Positions 8,199 through 22,651 of a stretch of DNA of 64,000 nt are shown here, in pieces. Below the pieces are notes generated by a model that was not told where the DNA came from, ran no database searches, and saw nothing but the letters and a program-made list of their open reading frames with translations. Position 1 is the stretch's first letter, and every line of letters starts with the position of its first letter. Source of the stretch: Bombus terrestris (taxonomy: Eukaryota; Arthropoda; Insecta; Hymenoptera; Apidae); assembly GCF_910591885.1 (NCBI RefSeq), contig NW_025963552.1, positions 2,976,001-3,040,000 on the forward strand. Reading direction: 5' to 3'. A program made the translations under genes and the position numbers.

Positions 8199-10718
8199 CC
8201 AATGTGATGTCCGAAGTGGCTAACAAAATTAGGTACTAACACGATATATATGCATATTGCAAGGTATATGTATACCTTGCAAATTGTGATCGTTGCTCGC
8301 TCGCTCCGCTCGCTCGTAAAAATTTAGTCCAACCTCACATCCGATCCGACACGTTCGCAAATTCGAAATAAGTCGCCACCATATCGAATGACTAACGCAA
8401 GATGGATTGGGTTTAGGTTAGGCTACAGCTTTCGAGCGAGCGCAGCGAGCGAGAGACGCGTAAAGGTGTGTCACAATCCAACGGTTTGGCACATACTGAC
8501 ATTGAAACATTCGCACCAGCTCGAGGAGCCGGAAGTCTTTATCATATTGCCTACTGACAAATGTTTACAGTTTGTGAATAGTTTCACATAAATAGTACTA
8601 TTTCGACATACTACAGTGCAATGTGATGTCCGAAGTGGCTGACAAAATTAGGTACTAACACGATATATATGCATATTGCAAGGTATATGTATACCTTGCA
8701 AATTGTGATCGTTGCTCGCTCGCTCCGCTCGCTCGTAAAAATTTAGTCCAACCTCACATCCGATCCGACACGTTCGCAAATTCGAAATAAGTCGCCACCA
8801 TATCGAATAATGAACGCAAGATGGATTGGTTTTAGGTTACGCTATAGTTTTCGAGCGAGCGCAGCGAACGAGAGACGCGTAAAGGTGTGTCACAATCCCA
8901 CGGTTTGGCACATACGGACATTGAAACATACGCACCAGCCCGAGGAGCCGGAAGTCTTTATCCTATTGCCTGCTGACAAATGTTTACAGTTTGTGAATAG
9001 TTTCACATAAATAGTACTATTACCACATACTACAGTCCAATGTGATGTCCGAAGTGGCTGACAAAATTAGGTACTAACACGAAATATATGCAAGGCAATG
9101 TAAGGTATATGTATACCTTGCAAATTGTGATCGTTGCTCGCTCGCTCCGCTCGCTCGTAAAAATTTAGTCCAACCTCACATACGATCCGACACGTTCGCA
9201 AATTCGAAATAAGTCGCCACCATATCGAATAATGAACGCAAGATGTATTGGTTTTAGGTTACGCTATAGTTTTCGAGCGAGCGCAGCGAGCGAGAGACGC
9301 GTAAAGGTGTGTCACAATCCAACGGTTTGGCACATACTGACATTGAAACATTCGCACCAGCCCGAGGAGCCGGATGTCTTTATCATATTGCCTGCTGACA
9401 AATGTTTACAGTTTGTGAATAGTTTCACATAAATAGTACTATTTCCACATACTACAGTCCAATGTGATGTCCGAAGTGGCTAACAAAATTAGGTACTAAC
9501 ACGATATATATGCATATTGCAAGGTATATGTATACCTTGCAAATTGTGATCGTTGCTCGCTCGCTCCGCTCGCTCGTAAAAATTTAGTCCAACCTCACAT
9601 CCGATCCGACACGTTCGCAAATTCGAAATAAGTCGCCACCATATCGAATGACTAACGCAAGATGGATTGGGTTTAGGTTAGGCTACAGCTTTCGAGCGAG
9701 CGCAGCGAGCGAGAGACGCGTAAAGGTGTGTCACAATCCAACGGTTTGGCACATACTGACATTGAAACATTCGCACCAGCTCGAGGAGCCGGAAGTCTTT
9801 ATCATATTGCCTACTGACAAATGTTTACAGTTTGTGAATAGTTTCACATAAATAGTACTATTTCGACATACTACAGTGCAATGTGATGTCCGAAGTGGCT
9901 GACAAAATTAGGTACTAACACGATATATATGCATATTGCAAGGTATATGTATACCTTGCAAATTGTGATCGTTGCTCGCTCGCTCCGCTCGCTCGTAAAA
10001 ATTTAGTCCAACCTCACATCCGATCCGACACGTTCGCAAATTCGAAATAAGTCGCCACCATATCGAATAATGAACGCAAGATGGATTGGTTTTAGGTTAC
10101 GCTATAGTTTTCGAGCGAGCGCAGCGAACGAGAGACGCGTAAAGGTGTGTCACAATCCCACGGTTTGGCACATACGGACATTGAAACATACGCACCAGCC
10201 CGAGGAGCCGGAAGTCTTTATCCTATTGCCTGCTGACAAATGTTTACAGTTTGTGAATAGTTTCACATAAATAGTACTATTACCACATACTACAGTCCAA
10301 TGTGATGTCCGAAGTGGCTGACAAAATTAGGTACTAACACGAAATATATGCAAGGCAATGTAAGGTATATGTATACCTTGCAAATTGTGATCGTTGCTCG
10401 CTCGCTCCGCTCGCTCGTAAAAATTTAGTCCAACCTCACATACGATCCGACACGTTCGCAAATTCGAAATAAGTCGCCACCATATCGAATAATGAACGCA
10501 AGATGTATTGGTTTTAGGTTACGCTATAGTTTTCGAGCGAGCGCAGCGAGCGAGAGACGCGTAAAGGTGTGTCACAATCCAACGGTTTGGCACATACTGA
10601 CATTGAAACATTCGCACCAGCCCGAGGAGCCGGATGTCTTTATCATATTGCCTGCTGACAAATGTTTACAGTTTGTGAATAGTTTCACATAAATAGTACT
10701 ATTTCCACATACTACAGG
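8199..10718 (+). repeat. Tandem duplication of a 1260-bp, 3-monomer block
   Basis: Positions 8199-9458 recur at 9459-10718 with near identity. Shared private bases are ACATACGCACC (8930 and 10190), GGCAATGTAAGG (9100 and 10360) and AGATGTATT (9246 and 10506). The unit at 9232 is a chimera: its head is A (last A-specific base at 9385), while its tail from 9458 is the C tail that also lies at 8198. That chimera is the duplication junction. Confidence 0.92.
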
Positions 10719-13003
10719 GCAATGTGATGTCCGATGTGGCTGACGAAATTAGGTACTAACACGATATATATGCATATTGCAAGGTATATGTATACCTTGC
10801 ATATTGTGATCGATGCTCGCTCGCTCCGCTCGCTCGTAAAAATTTAGTCCAACCTCACATCCGATCCGACACGTTCGCAAATTCGAAATAAGTCGCCACC
10901 ATATCGAATAATGAACGCAAGATGGATTGGTTTTAGGTTACGCTATAGTTTTCGAGCGAGCGCAGCGAGCGAGAGACGCGTAAAGGTGTGTCACAATCCA
11001 ACGGTTTGGCACATACTGACATTGAAACATTCGCACCAGCCCGAGGAGCCGGAAGTCTTTATCATATTGCCTACTGACAAATGTTTACAGTTTGTGAATA
11101 GTTTCACATAAATAGTACTATTTCGACATACTACAGTGCAATGTGATATCCCAAGTGGCTGACAAAATTAGGTACTAACACGATATATATGCATATTGCA
11201 AGGTATATGTATACCTTGCAAATTGTGATCGTTGCTCGCTCGCTCCGCTCGCTCGTAAAAACTTAGTCCAACCTCACATCCGATCCGACACGTTCGCAAA
11301 TTCGAAATAAGTCGCCACCATATCGAATAATGAACGCAAGATGGATTGGTTTTAGGTTACGCTATAGTTTTCGAGCGAGCGCAGCGAACGAGAGACGCGT
11401 AAAGGTGTGTCACAATCCCACGGTTTGGCACATACGGACATTGAAACATTCGCACCAGCCCGAGGAGCCGGAAGTCTTTATCCTATTGCCTGCTGACAAA
11501 TGTTTACAGTTTGTGAATAGTTTCACATAAATAGTACTGTTTCCACATACTACAGTCCAATGTGATGTCCGATGTGGCTAACAAAATTAGGTACTAACAC
11601 GATATATATGCATATTGCAAGGTATATGTATACCTTGCAAATTGTGATCGTTGCTCGCTCGCTCCGCTCGCTCGTAAAAATTTAGTCCAACCTCACATCC
11701 GATCCGACACGTTCGCAAATTCGAAATAAGTCGCCACCATATCGAATGACTAACGCAAGATGGATTGGGTTTAGGTTAGGCTACAGCTTTCGAGCGAGCG
11801 CAGCGAGCGAGAGACGCGTAAAGGTGTGTCACAATCCAACGGTTTGGCACATACTGACATTGAAACATTCGCACCAGCCCGAGGAGCCGGATGTCTTTAT
11901 CATATTGCCTGCTGACAGATGTTTACAGTTTGTGAATAGTTTCACATAAATAGTACTATTTCCACATACTACAGGGCAATGTGATGTCCGAAGTGGCTGA
12001 CGAAATTAGGTACTAACACGATATATATGCATATTGCAAGGTATATGTATACCTTGCATGTTGTGATCGTTGCTCGCTCGCTCCGCTCGCTCGTAAAAAT
12101 TTAGTCCAACCTCACAGCCGAACCGACACGTTCGCAAATTCGAAATAAGTCGCCACCATATCGAATAATGAACGCAAGATGGATTGGTTTTTAGGTTACG
12201 CTATAGTTTTCGAGCGAGCGCAGCGAACGAGAGACGCGTAAAGGTGTATCACAATCTAACGGTTTGGCACATACGGACATTGAAACATTCGCACCAGCCA
12301 GAGGAGCCGGAAGTATTTATCCTATTGCCTGCTGACAAATGTTTACAGTTTGTGAATAGTTTCACATAAATAGTACTATTTCCACATACTACAGTCCAAT
12401 GTGATGTCCGAAGTGGCTAACAAAATTAGGTACTAACACGATATATATGCATATTGCAAGGTATATGTATACCTTGCAAATTGTGATCGTTGCTCGCTCG
12501 CTCCGCTCGCTCGTAAAAATTTAGTCCAACCTCACATCCGATCCGACAAGTTCGCAAATTCGAAATAAGTCGCCACCATATCGAATAATGAACGCAAGAT
12601 GGATTGGTTTTAGGTTACGCTATAGTTTTCGAGCGAGCGCAGCGAACGAGAGACGCGTAAAGGTGTGACACAATCCCACGTTTTGGCACATACGGACATT
12701 GAAACATTCGCACCAGCCCGAGGAGCCGGAAGTCTTTATCCTATTGCCTGCTGACAAATGTTTACAGTTTGTGAATAGTTTCACATAAATTGTACTATTT
12801 CCACATACTACAGTCCAATGTGATGTCCGAAGTGGCTAACAAAATTAGGTACTAACACGATATATATGCATATTGCAAGGTATATGTATACCTTGCAAAT
12901 TGTGATCGTTGCTCGCTCGCTCCGCTCGCTCGTAAAAATTTAGTCCAACCTCACATCCGATCCGACACGTTCGCAAATTCGAAATAAGTCGCCACCATAT
13001 CGA
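10719..13003 (+). repeat. Array segment: A tail, then B-E-D/A-E-E'
   Basis: B at 10911 has GATATCCCAAG. The unit at 11746 has a D head (GGATTGGG, TACAGC) and an A body (GGATGTC). The E unit near 12170 has an extra T in GGTTTTTAGG that disrupts the usual start, and an F/C body. The E' unit near 12590 has GTGTGACAC, which puts a TGA in the open frame. Confidence 0.8.
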
Positions 13004-15106
13004 ATGACTAACGCAAGATGGATTGGGTTTAGGTTAGGCTACAGCTTTCGAGCGAGCGCAGCGAGCGAGAGACGCGTAAAGGTGTGTCACAATCCAACTG
13101 TTTGGCACATACTGACATTGAAACATTCGCACCAGCTCGAGGAGCCGGAAGTCTTTATCATATTGCCTACTGACAAATGTTTACAGTTTGTGAATAGTTT
13201 CACATAAATAGTACTATTTCCACATACTACAGTCCAATGTGATGTCCGAAGTGGCTGACAAAATTAGGTACTAACACGAAATATATGCAAGGCAATATAA
13301 GGTATATGTATACCTTGCAAATTGTGATCGTTGCTCGCTCGCTCCGCTCGCTCGTAAAAATTTAGTCCAACCTCACATCCGAAACGACACGTTCGCAAAT
13401 TCGAAATAAGTCGCCACCATATCGAATAATGAACGCAAGATGGATTGGTTTTAGGTTACGCTATAGTTTTCGAGCGAGCGCAGCGAACGAGAGACGCGTA
13501 AAGGTGTATCACAATCTAACGGTTTGGCACATACGGACATTGAAACATTCGCACCAGCCAGAGGAGCCGGAAATATTTATCCTATTGCCTGCTGACAAAT
13601 GTTTACAGTTTGTGAATAGTTTCACATAAATAGTACTATTTCCACATACTACAGTCCAATGTGATGTCCGAAGTGGCTAACAAAATTAGGTACTAACACG
13701 ATATATATGCATATTGCAAGGTATATGTATACCTTGCAAATTGTGATCGTTGCTTGCTCGCTCCGCTCGCTCGTAAAAATTTAGTCCAACCTCACATCCC
13801 ATCCGACACGTTCGCAAATTCGAAATAAGTCGCCTTCATATCGAATGACTAACGCAAGAGGGATTGGTTTTAGGTTAGGCTATAGTTTTCGAGCGAGCGC
13901 AGCGAGCGAGAGACGCGTAAAGGTGTATCACAATCCAACTGTTTGGCACATACTGACATTGAAACATTCGCACCAGCTCGAGGAGCCGGAAGTCTTTATC
14001 ATATTGCCTACTGACAAATGTTTACAGTTTGTGAATAGTTTCACATAAATAGTACTATTTCCACATACTACAGTCCAATGTGATGTCCGAAGTGGCTGAC
14101 AAAATTAGGTACTAACACGAAATATATGCAAGGCAATATAAGGTATATGTATACCTTGCAAATTGTGATCGTTGCTCGCTCGCTCCGCTCGCTCGTAAAA
14201 ATTTAGTCCAACCTCACATCCGAAACGACACGTTCGCAAATTCGAAATAAGGTGCCACCATATCGAATAATGAACGCAAGATGGATTGGTTTTAGGTTAC
14301 GCTATAGTTTTCGAGCGAGCGCAGCGAACGAGAGACGCGTAAAGGTGTATCACAATCTAACGGTTTGGCACATACGGACATTGAAACATTCGCACCAGCC
14401 AGAGGAGCCGGAAATATTTATCCTATTGCCTGCTGACAAATGTTTACGGTTTGTGAATAGTTTCACATAAATAGTACTATTTCCACATACTACAGTCCAA
14501 TGTGATGTCCGAAGTGGCTAACAAAATTAGGTACTAACACGATATATATGCATATTGCAAGGTATATGTATACCTTGCAAATTGTGATCGTTGCTTGCTC
14601 GCTCCGCTCGCTCGTAAAAATTTAGTCCAACCTCACATCCCATCCGACACGTTCGCAAATTCGAAATAAGTCGCCTTCATATCGAATGACTAACGCAAGA
14701 GGGATTGGTTTTAGGTTAGGCTATAGTTTTCGAGCGAGCGCAGCGAGCGAGTGACGCGTAAAGGTGTATCACAATCTAACGGTTTGGCACATACGGACAT
14801 TGAAACATTCGCACCAGCCCGAGGAGCCGGAAGTCTTTATCCTATTGCCTGCTGACAAATGTTTACAGTTTGTGAATAGTTTCACATAAATAGTACTATT
14901 TCCACATACTACAGTCCAATGTGATGTCCGAAGTGGCTGACAAAATTAGGTACTAACACGATATATATGCATATTGCAAGGTATATGTATACCTTGCAAA
15001 TTGTGATCGTTGCTCGCTCGCTCCGCTCGCTCGTAAAAATTTAGTCCAACCTCACATCCGATCCGACACGTTCGCAAATTCGAAATAAGTCGCCTTCATA
15101 TCGAAT
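13004..15106 (+). repeat. Array segment: D, E/F, F/D, E/F, F (stop)
   Basis: An approximate dimer of 13004-13844 and 13845-14687, with shared ATCCGAAACGAC near 13380 and 14220 and GGAAATATT bodies. The unit at 13845 has an F head (GAGGGATTGG, GTATCAC) and a D body. The units at 13429 and near 14270 have E heads (AGCGAACG) and F/C bodies. The unit near 14688 has GCGAGTGACG, an in-frame TGA. Confidence 0.8.
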
Positions 15107-18100
15107 GACTAACGCAAGAGGGATTGGTTTTAGGTTAGGCTATAGTTTTCGAATCGAGCGCAGCGAGCGAGAGACGCGTAAAGGTGTATCACAATCTAAC
15201 GGTTTGGCACATACGGACATTGAAACATTCGCACCAGCCAGAGGAGCCGGAAATATTTATCCTATTGCCTGCTGACAAATGTTTACAGTTTGTGAATAGT
15301 TTCACATAAATAGTACTATTTCCACATACTACAGTCCAATGTGATGTCCGATGTGGCTAACAAAATTAGGTACTAACACGATATATATGCATATTGCAAG
15401 GTATATGTATACCTTGCAAATTGTGATCGTTGCTTGCTCGCTCCGCTCGCTCGTAAAAATTTAGTCCAACCTCACATCCCATCCGACACGTTCGCAAATT
15501 CGAAATAAGTCGCCTTCATATCGAATGACTAACGCAAGAGGGATTGGTTTTAGGTTAGGCTATAGTTTTCGAGCGAGCGCAGCGAGCGAGAGACGCGTAA
15601 AGGTGTATCACAATCTAACGGTTTGGCACATACGGACATTGAAACATTCGCACCAGCCAGAGGAGCCGGAAGTATTTATCCTATTGCCTGCTGACAAATG
15701 TTTACAGTTTGTGAATAGTTTCACATAAATAGTACTATTTCCACATACTACAGTCCAATGTGATGTCCGAAGTGGCTAACAAAATTAGGTACTAACACGA
15801 TATATATGCATATTGCAAGGTATATGTATACCTTGCAAATTGTGATCGTTGCTCGCTCGCTCCGCTCGCTCGTAAAAATTTAGTCCAACCTCACATCCGA
15901 CCCGACACGTTCGCAAATTCGAAATAAGTCGCCACCATATCGAATAATGAACGCAAGATGGATTGGTTTTAGGTTACGCTATAGTTTTCGAGCGAGCGCA
16001 GCGAACGAGAGACGCGTAAAGGTGTGTCACAATCCCACGTTTTGGCACATACGGACATTGAAACATTCGCACCAGCCCGAGGAGCCGGAAGTCTTTATCC
16101 TATTGCCTGCTGACAAATGTTTACAGTTTGTGAATAGTTTCACATAAATAGTACTATTTCCACATACTACAGTCCAATGTGATGTCCGAAGTAGCTAACA
16201 AAATTAGGTACTAACACGATATATATGCATATTGCAAGGTATATGTATACCTTGCAAATTGTGATCGTTGCTCGCTCGCTCCGCTCGCTCGTAAAAATTT
16301 AGTCCAACCTCACATCCGATCCGACACGTTCGCAAATTCGAAATAAGTCGCCACCATATCGAATGACTAACGCAAGATGGATTGGGTTTAGGTTAGGCTA
16401 CAGCCTTCGAGCGAGCGCAGCGAGCGAGAGACGCGTAAAGGTGTGTCACAATCCAACGGTTTGGCACATACTGACATTGAAACATTCGCACCAGCTCGAG
16501 GAGCCGGAAGTCATTATCATATTGCCTACTGACAAATGTTTACAGTTTGCGAATAGTTTCACATAAGTAGTACTATTTCGACATACTACAGTGCAATGTG
16601 ATGTCCGAAGTGGCTGACAAAATTAGGTACTAACACGATATATATGCATATTGCAAGGTATATGTATACCTTGCAAATTGTGATCGTTGCTCGCTCGCTC
16701 CGCTCGCTCGTAAAAATTTAGTCCAACCTCACATCCTATCCGACACGTTCGAAAATTCGAAATAAGTTGCCTTCATATCGAATGACTAACGCAAGATGGA
16801 TTGGGTTTAGGTTAGGCTACAGCTTTCGAGCGGGCGCAGCGAGCGAGAGACGCGTAAAGGTGTGTCACAATCCAACGGTTTGGCACATACTGACATTGAA
16901 ACATTCGCACCAGCTCGAGGAGCCGGAAGTCTTTATCATATTGCCTACTGACAAATGTTTACAGTTTGTGAATAGTTTCACATAAATAGTACTATTTCCA
17001 CATACTACAGTGCAATGTGATGTCCGAAGTGGCTGACAAAATTAGGTACTAACACGATATATATGCATATTGCAAGGTATATGTATACCTTGCAAATTGT
17101 GATCGTTGCTCGCTCGCTCCGCTCGCTCGTAAAAATTTAGTCCAACCTCACATCCGAACCGACACGTTCGCAAATTCGAAATAAGTCGCCACCATATCGA
17201 ATAATGAACGCAAGATGGATTGGTTTTAGGTTACGCTATAGTTTTCGAGCGAGCGCAGCGAACGAGAGACGCGTAAAGGTGTATCACAATCTAACGGTTT
17301 GGCACATACGGACATTGAAACATTCGCACCAGCCAGAGGAGCCGGAAATATTTATCCTATTGCCTGCTGACAAATGTTTACAGTTTGTGAATAGTTTCAC
17401 ATAAATAGTACTATTTCCACATACTACAGTCCAATGTGATGTCCGAAGTGGCTAACAAAATTAGGTACTAACACGATATATATGCATATTGCAAGGTATA
17501 TGTATACCTTGCAAATTGTGATCGTTGCTTGCTCGCTCCGCTCGCTCGTAAAAATTTAGTCCAACCTCACATCCCATCCGACACGTTCGCAAATTCGAAA
17601 TAAGTCGCCTTCATATCGAATGACTAACGCAAGAGGGATTGGTTTTAGGTTAGGCTATAGTTTTCGAGCGAGCGCAGCGAGCGAGAGACGCGTAAAGGTG
17701 TATCACAATCTAACGGTTTGGCACATACGGACATTGAAACATTCGCACCAGCCAGAGGAGCCGGAAGTATTTATCCTATTGCCTGCTGACAAATGTTTAC
17801 AGTTTGTGAATAGTTTCACATAAATAGTACTATTTCCACATACTACAGTCCAATGTGATGTCCGAAGTGGCTAACAAAATTAGGTACTAACACGATATAT
17901 ATGCATATTGCAAGGTATATGTATACCTTGCAAATTGTGATCGTTGCTCGCTCGCTCCGCTCGCTCGTAAAAATTTAGTCCAACCTCACATCCGATCCGA
18001 CACGTTCGCAAATTCGAAATAAGTCGCCACCATATCGAATGACTAACGCAAGATGGATTGGGTTTAGGTTAGGCTACAGCTTTCGAGCGAGCGCAGCGAG

Positions 18101-19200
18101 CGAGAGACGCGTAAAGGTGTGTCACAATCCAACGGTTTGGCACATACTGACATTGAAACATTCGCACCAGCTCGAGGAGCCGGAAGTCTTTATCATATTG
18201 CCTACTGACAAATGTTTACAGTTTGTGAATAGTTTCACATAAATAGTACTATTTCGACATACTACAGTGCAATGTGATGTCCGAAGTGGCTGACAAAATT
18301 AGGTACTAACACGATATATATGCATATTGCAAGGTATATGTATACCTTGCAAATTGTGATCGTTGCTCGCTCGCTCCGCTCGCTCGTAAAAATTTAGTCC
18401 AACCTCACATCCGAACCGACACGTTCGCAAATTCGAAATAAGTCGCCACCATATCGAATAATGAACGCAAGATGGATTGGTTTTAGGTTACGCTATAGTT
18501 TTCGAGCGAGCGCAGCGAACGAGAGACGCGTAAAGGTGTGTCACAATCCCACGGTTTGGCGCATACGGACATTGAAACATTCGCACCAGCCCGAGGAGCC
18601 GGAAGTCTTTATCCTATTGCCTGCTGACAAATGTTTACAGTTTGTGAATAGTTTCACATAAATAGTACTATTTCCACATACTACAGTCCAATGTGATGTC
18701 CGAAGTGGCTGACAAAATTAGGTACTAACACGATATATATGCATATTGCAAGGTATATGTATACCTTGCAAATTGTGATCGTTGCTCGCTCGCTCCGCTC
18801 GCTCGTAAAAATTTAGTCCAACCTCACATCCGATCCGACACGTTCGCAAATTCGAAATAAGTCGCCTTCATATCGAATGACTAACGCAAGAGTGATTGGT
18901 TTTAGGTTAGGCTATAGTTTTCGAATCGAGCGCAGCGAGCGAGAGACGCGTAAAGGTGTATCACAATCTAACGGTTTGGCACATACGGACATTGAAACAT
19001 TCGCACCAGCCAGAGGAGCCGGAAATATTTATCCTATTGCCTGCTGACAAATGTTTACAGTTTGTGAATAGTTTCACATAAATAGTACTATTTCCACATA
19101 CTACAGTCCAATGTGATGTCCGAAGTGGCTAACAAAATTAGGTACTAACACGATATATATGCATATTGCAAGGTATATGTATACCTTGCAAATTGTGATC
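15107..19200 (+). repeat. Array segment: C-F-E'-D-G-E/F-F-D-E-C
   Basis: This block is a diverged copy of the one starting at 20973. F, E', D, G, E/F and F all sit at an offset of 5448 bp. After 18039 the offset rises to 5867 bp because the second copy has one extra E' unit at 23490. Shared rare bases include GCGAATAG (16550 and 21998) and ATCCTATCC (16737 and 22185). Confidence 0.87.
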
Positions 19201-22200
19201 GTTGCTTGCTCGCTCCGCTCGCTCGTAAAAATTTAGTCCAACCTCACATCCCATCCGACACGTTCGCAAATTCGAAATAAGTCGCCTTCATATCGAATGA
19301 CTAACGCAAGAGGGATTGGTTTTAGGTTAGGCTATAGTTTTCGAGCGAGCGCAGCGAGCGAGAGACGCGTAAAGGTGTATCACAATCTAACGGTTTGGCA
19401 CATACGGACATTGAAACATTCGCACCAGCCAGAGGAGCCGGAAGTATTTATCCTATTGCCTGCTGACAAATGTTTACAGTTTGTGAGTAGTTTCACATAA
19501 ATAGTACTATTTCCACATACTACAGTCCAATGTGATGTCCGAAGTGGCTAACAAAATTAGGTACTAACACGATATATATGCATATTGCAAGGTATATGTA
19601 TACCTTGCAAATTGTGATCGTTGCTCGCTCGCTCCGCTCGCTCGTAAAAATTTAGTCCAACCTCACATCCGATCCGACACGTTCGCAAATTCGAAATAAG
19701 TCGCCACCATATCGAATAATGAACGCAAGATGGATTGGTTTTAGGTTACGCTATAGTTTTCGAGCGAGCGCAGCGAACGAGAGACGCGTAAAGGTGTGTC
19801 ACAATCCCACGTTTTGGCACATACGGACATTGAAACATTCGCACCAGCCCGAGGAGCCGGAAGTCTTTATCCTATTGCCTGCTGACAAATGTTTACAGTT
19901 TGTGAATAGTTTCACATAAATAGTACTATTTCCACATACTACAGTCCAATGTGATGTCCGAAGTGGCTAACAAAATTAGGTACTAACACGATATATATGC
20001 ATATTGCAAGGTATATGTATACCTTGCAAATTGTGATCGTTTCTCGCTCGCTCCGCTCGCTCGTAAAAATTTAGTCCAACCTCACATCCGATCCGACACG
20101 TTCGCAAATTCGAAATAAGTCGCCACCATATCGAATGACTAACGCAAGATGGATTGGGTTTAGGTTAGGCTACAGCTTTCGAGCGAGCGCAGCGAGCGAG
20201 AGACGCGTAAAGGTGTGTCACAATCCAACGGTTTGGCACATACTGACATTGAAACATTCGCACCAGCTCGAGGAGCCGGAAGTCTTTATCATATTGCCTA
20301 CTGACAAATGTTTACAGTTTGCGAATAGTTTCACATAAATAGTACTATTTCGACATACTACAGTGCAATGTGATGTCCGAAGTGGCTGACAAAATTAGGT
20401 ACTAACACGATATATATGCATATTGCAAGGTATATGTATACCTTGCAAATTGTGATCGTTGCTCGCTCGCTCCGCTCGCTCGTAAAAATTTAGTCCAACC
20501 TCACATCCTATCCGACACGTTCGAAAATTCGAAATAAGTTGCCTTCATATCGAATGACTAACGCAAGATGGATTGGGTTTAGGTTAGGCTACAGCTTTCG
20601 AGCGGGCGCAGCGAGCGAGAGACGCGTAAAGGTGTGTCACAATCCAACGGTTTGGCACATACTGACATTGAAACATTCGCACCAGCTCGAGGAGCCGGAA
20701 GTCTTTATCATATTGCCTACTGACAAATGTTTACAGTTTGTGAATAGTTTCACATAAATGGTACTATTTCCACATACTACAGTGCAATGTGATGTCCGAA
20801 GTGGCTGACAAAATTAGGTACTAACACGATATATATGCATATTGCAAGGTATATGTATACCTTGCAAATTGTGATCGTTGCTTGCTCGCTCCGCTCGCTC
20901 GTAAAAATTTAGTCCAACCTCACATCCCATCCGACACGTTCGCAAATTCGAAATAAGTCGCCTTCATATCGAATGACTAACGCAAGAGGGATTGGTTTTA
21001 GGTTAGGCTATAGTTTTCGAGCGAGCGCAGCGAGCGAGAGACGCGTAAAGGTGTATCACAATCTAACGGTTTGGCACATACGGACATTGAAACATTCGCA
21101 CCAGCCAGAGGAGCCGGAAGTATTTATCCTATTGCCTGCTGACAAATGTTTACAGTTTGTGAGTAGTTTCACATAAATAGTACTATTTCCACATACTACA
21201 GTCCAATGTGATGTCCGAAGTGGCTAACAAAATTAGGTACTAACACGATATATATGCATATTGCAAGGTATATGTATACCTTGCAAATTGTGATCGTTGC
21301 TCGCTCGCTCCGCTCGCTCGTAAAAATTTAGTCCAACCTCACATCCGATCCGACACGTTCGCAAATTCGAAATAAGTCGCCACCATATCGAATAATGAAC
21401 GCAAGATGGATTGGTTTTAGGTTACGCTATAGTTTTCGAGCGAGCGCAGCGAACGAGAGACGCGTAAAGGTGTGTCACAATCCCACGTTTTGGCACATAC
21501 GGACATTGAAACATTCGCACCAGCCCGAGGAGCCGGAAGTCTTTATCCTATTGCCTGCTGACAAATGTTTACAGTTTGTGAATAGTTTCACATAAATAGT
21601 ACTATTTCCACATACTACAGTCCAATGTGATGTCCGAAGTGGCTAACAAAATTAGGTACTAACACGATATATATGCATATTGCAAGGTATATGTATACCT
21701 TGCAAATTGTGATCGTTTCTCGCTCGCTCCGCTCGCTCGTAAAAATTTAGTCCAACCTCACATCCGATCCGACACGTTCGCAAATTCGAAATAAGTCGCC
21801 ACCATATCGAATGACTAACGCAAGATGGATTGGGTTTAGGTTAGGCTACAGCTTTCGAGCGAGCGCAGCGAGCGAGAGACGCGTAAAGGTGTGTCACAAT
21901 CCAACGGTTTGGCACATACTGACATTGAAACATTCGCACCAGCTCGAGGAGCCGGAAGTCTTTATCATATTGCCTACTGACAAATGTTTACAGTTTGCGA
22001 ATAGTTTCACATAAATAGTACTATTTCGACATACTACAGTGCAATGTGATGTCCGAAGTGGCTGACAAAATTAGGTACTAACACGATATATATGCATATT
22101 GCAAGGTATATGTATACCTTGCAAATTGTGATCGTTGCTCGCTCGCTCCGCTCGCTCGTAAAAATTTAGTCCAACCTCACATCCTATCCGACACGTTCGA

Positions 22201-22556
22201 AAATTCGAAATAAGTTGCCTTCATATCGAATGACTAACGCAAGATGGATTGGGTTTAGGTTAGGCTACAGCTTTCGAGCGGGCGCAGCGAGCGAGAGACG
22301 CGTAAAGGTGTGTCACAATCCAACGGTTTGGCACATACTGACATTGAAACATTCGCACCAGCTCGAGGAGCCGGAAGTCTTTATCATATTGCCTACTGAC
22401 AAATGTTTACAGTTTGTGAATAGTTTCACATAAATGGTACTATTTCCACATACTACAGTGCAATGTGATGTCCGAAGTGGCTGACAAAATTAGGTACTAA
22501 CACGATATATATGCATATTGCAAGGTATATGTATACCTTGCAAATTGTGATCGTTG
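19201..22556 (+). repeat. Tandem duplication of a 1676-bp, 4-monomer block (F-E'-D-G)
   Basis: F, E', D and G begin at 19297, 19719, 20135 and 20539 and again exactly 1676 bases later. Four private bases are shared: GTGAGTAG (19487 and 21163), GTTTCTCG (20042 and 21718), GCGAATAG (20322 and 21998) and AAATGGTAC (20760 and 22436). The first G unit switches to a C-type tail (GCTTGCTCG, ATCCCATCC) between 20808 and 20882, which marks the junction. Confidence 0.93.
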
Positions 22557-22651
22557 CTCGCTCGCTCCGCTCGCTCGTAAAAATTTAGTCCAACCTCACA
22601 TCCGAACCGACACGTTCGCAAATTCGAAATAAGTCGCCACCATATCGAATA

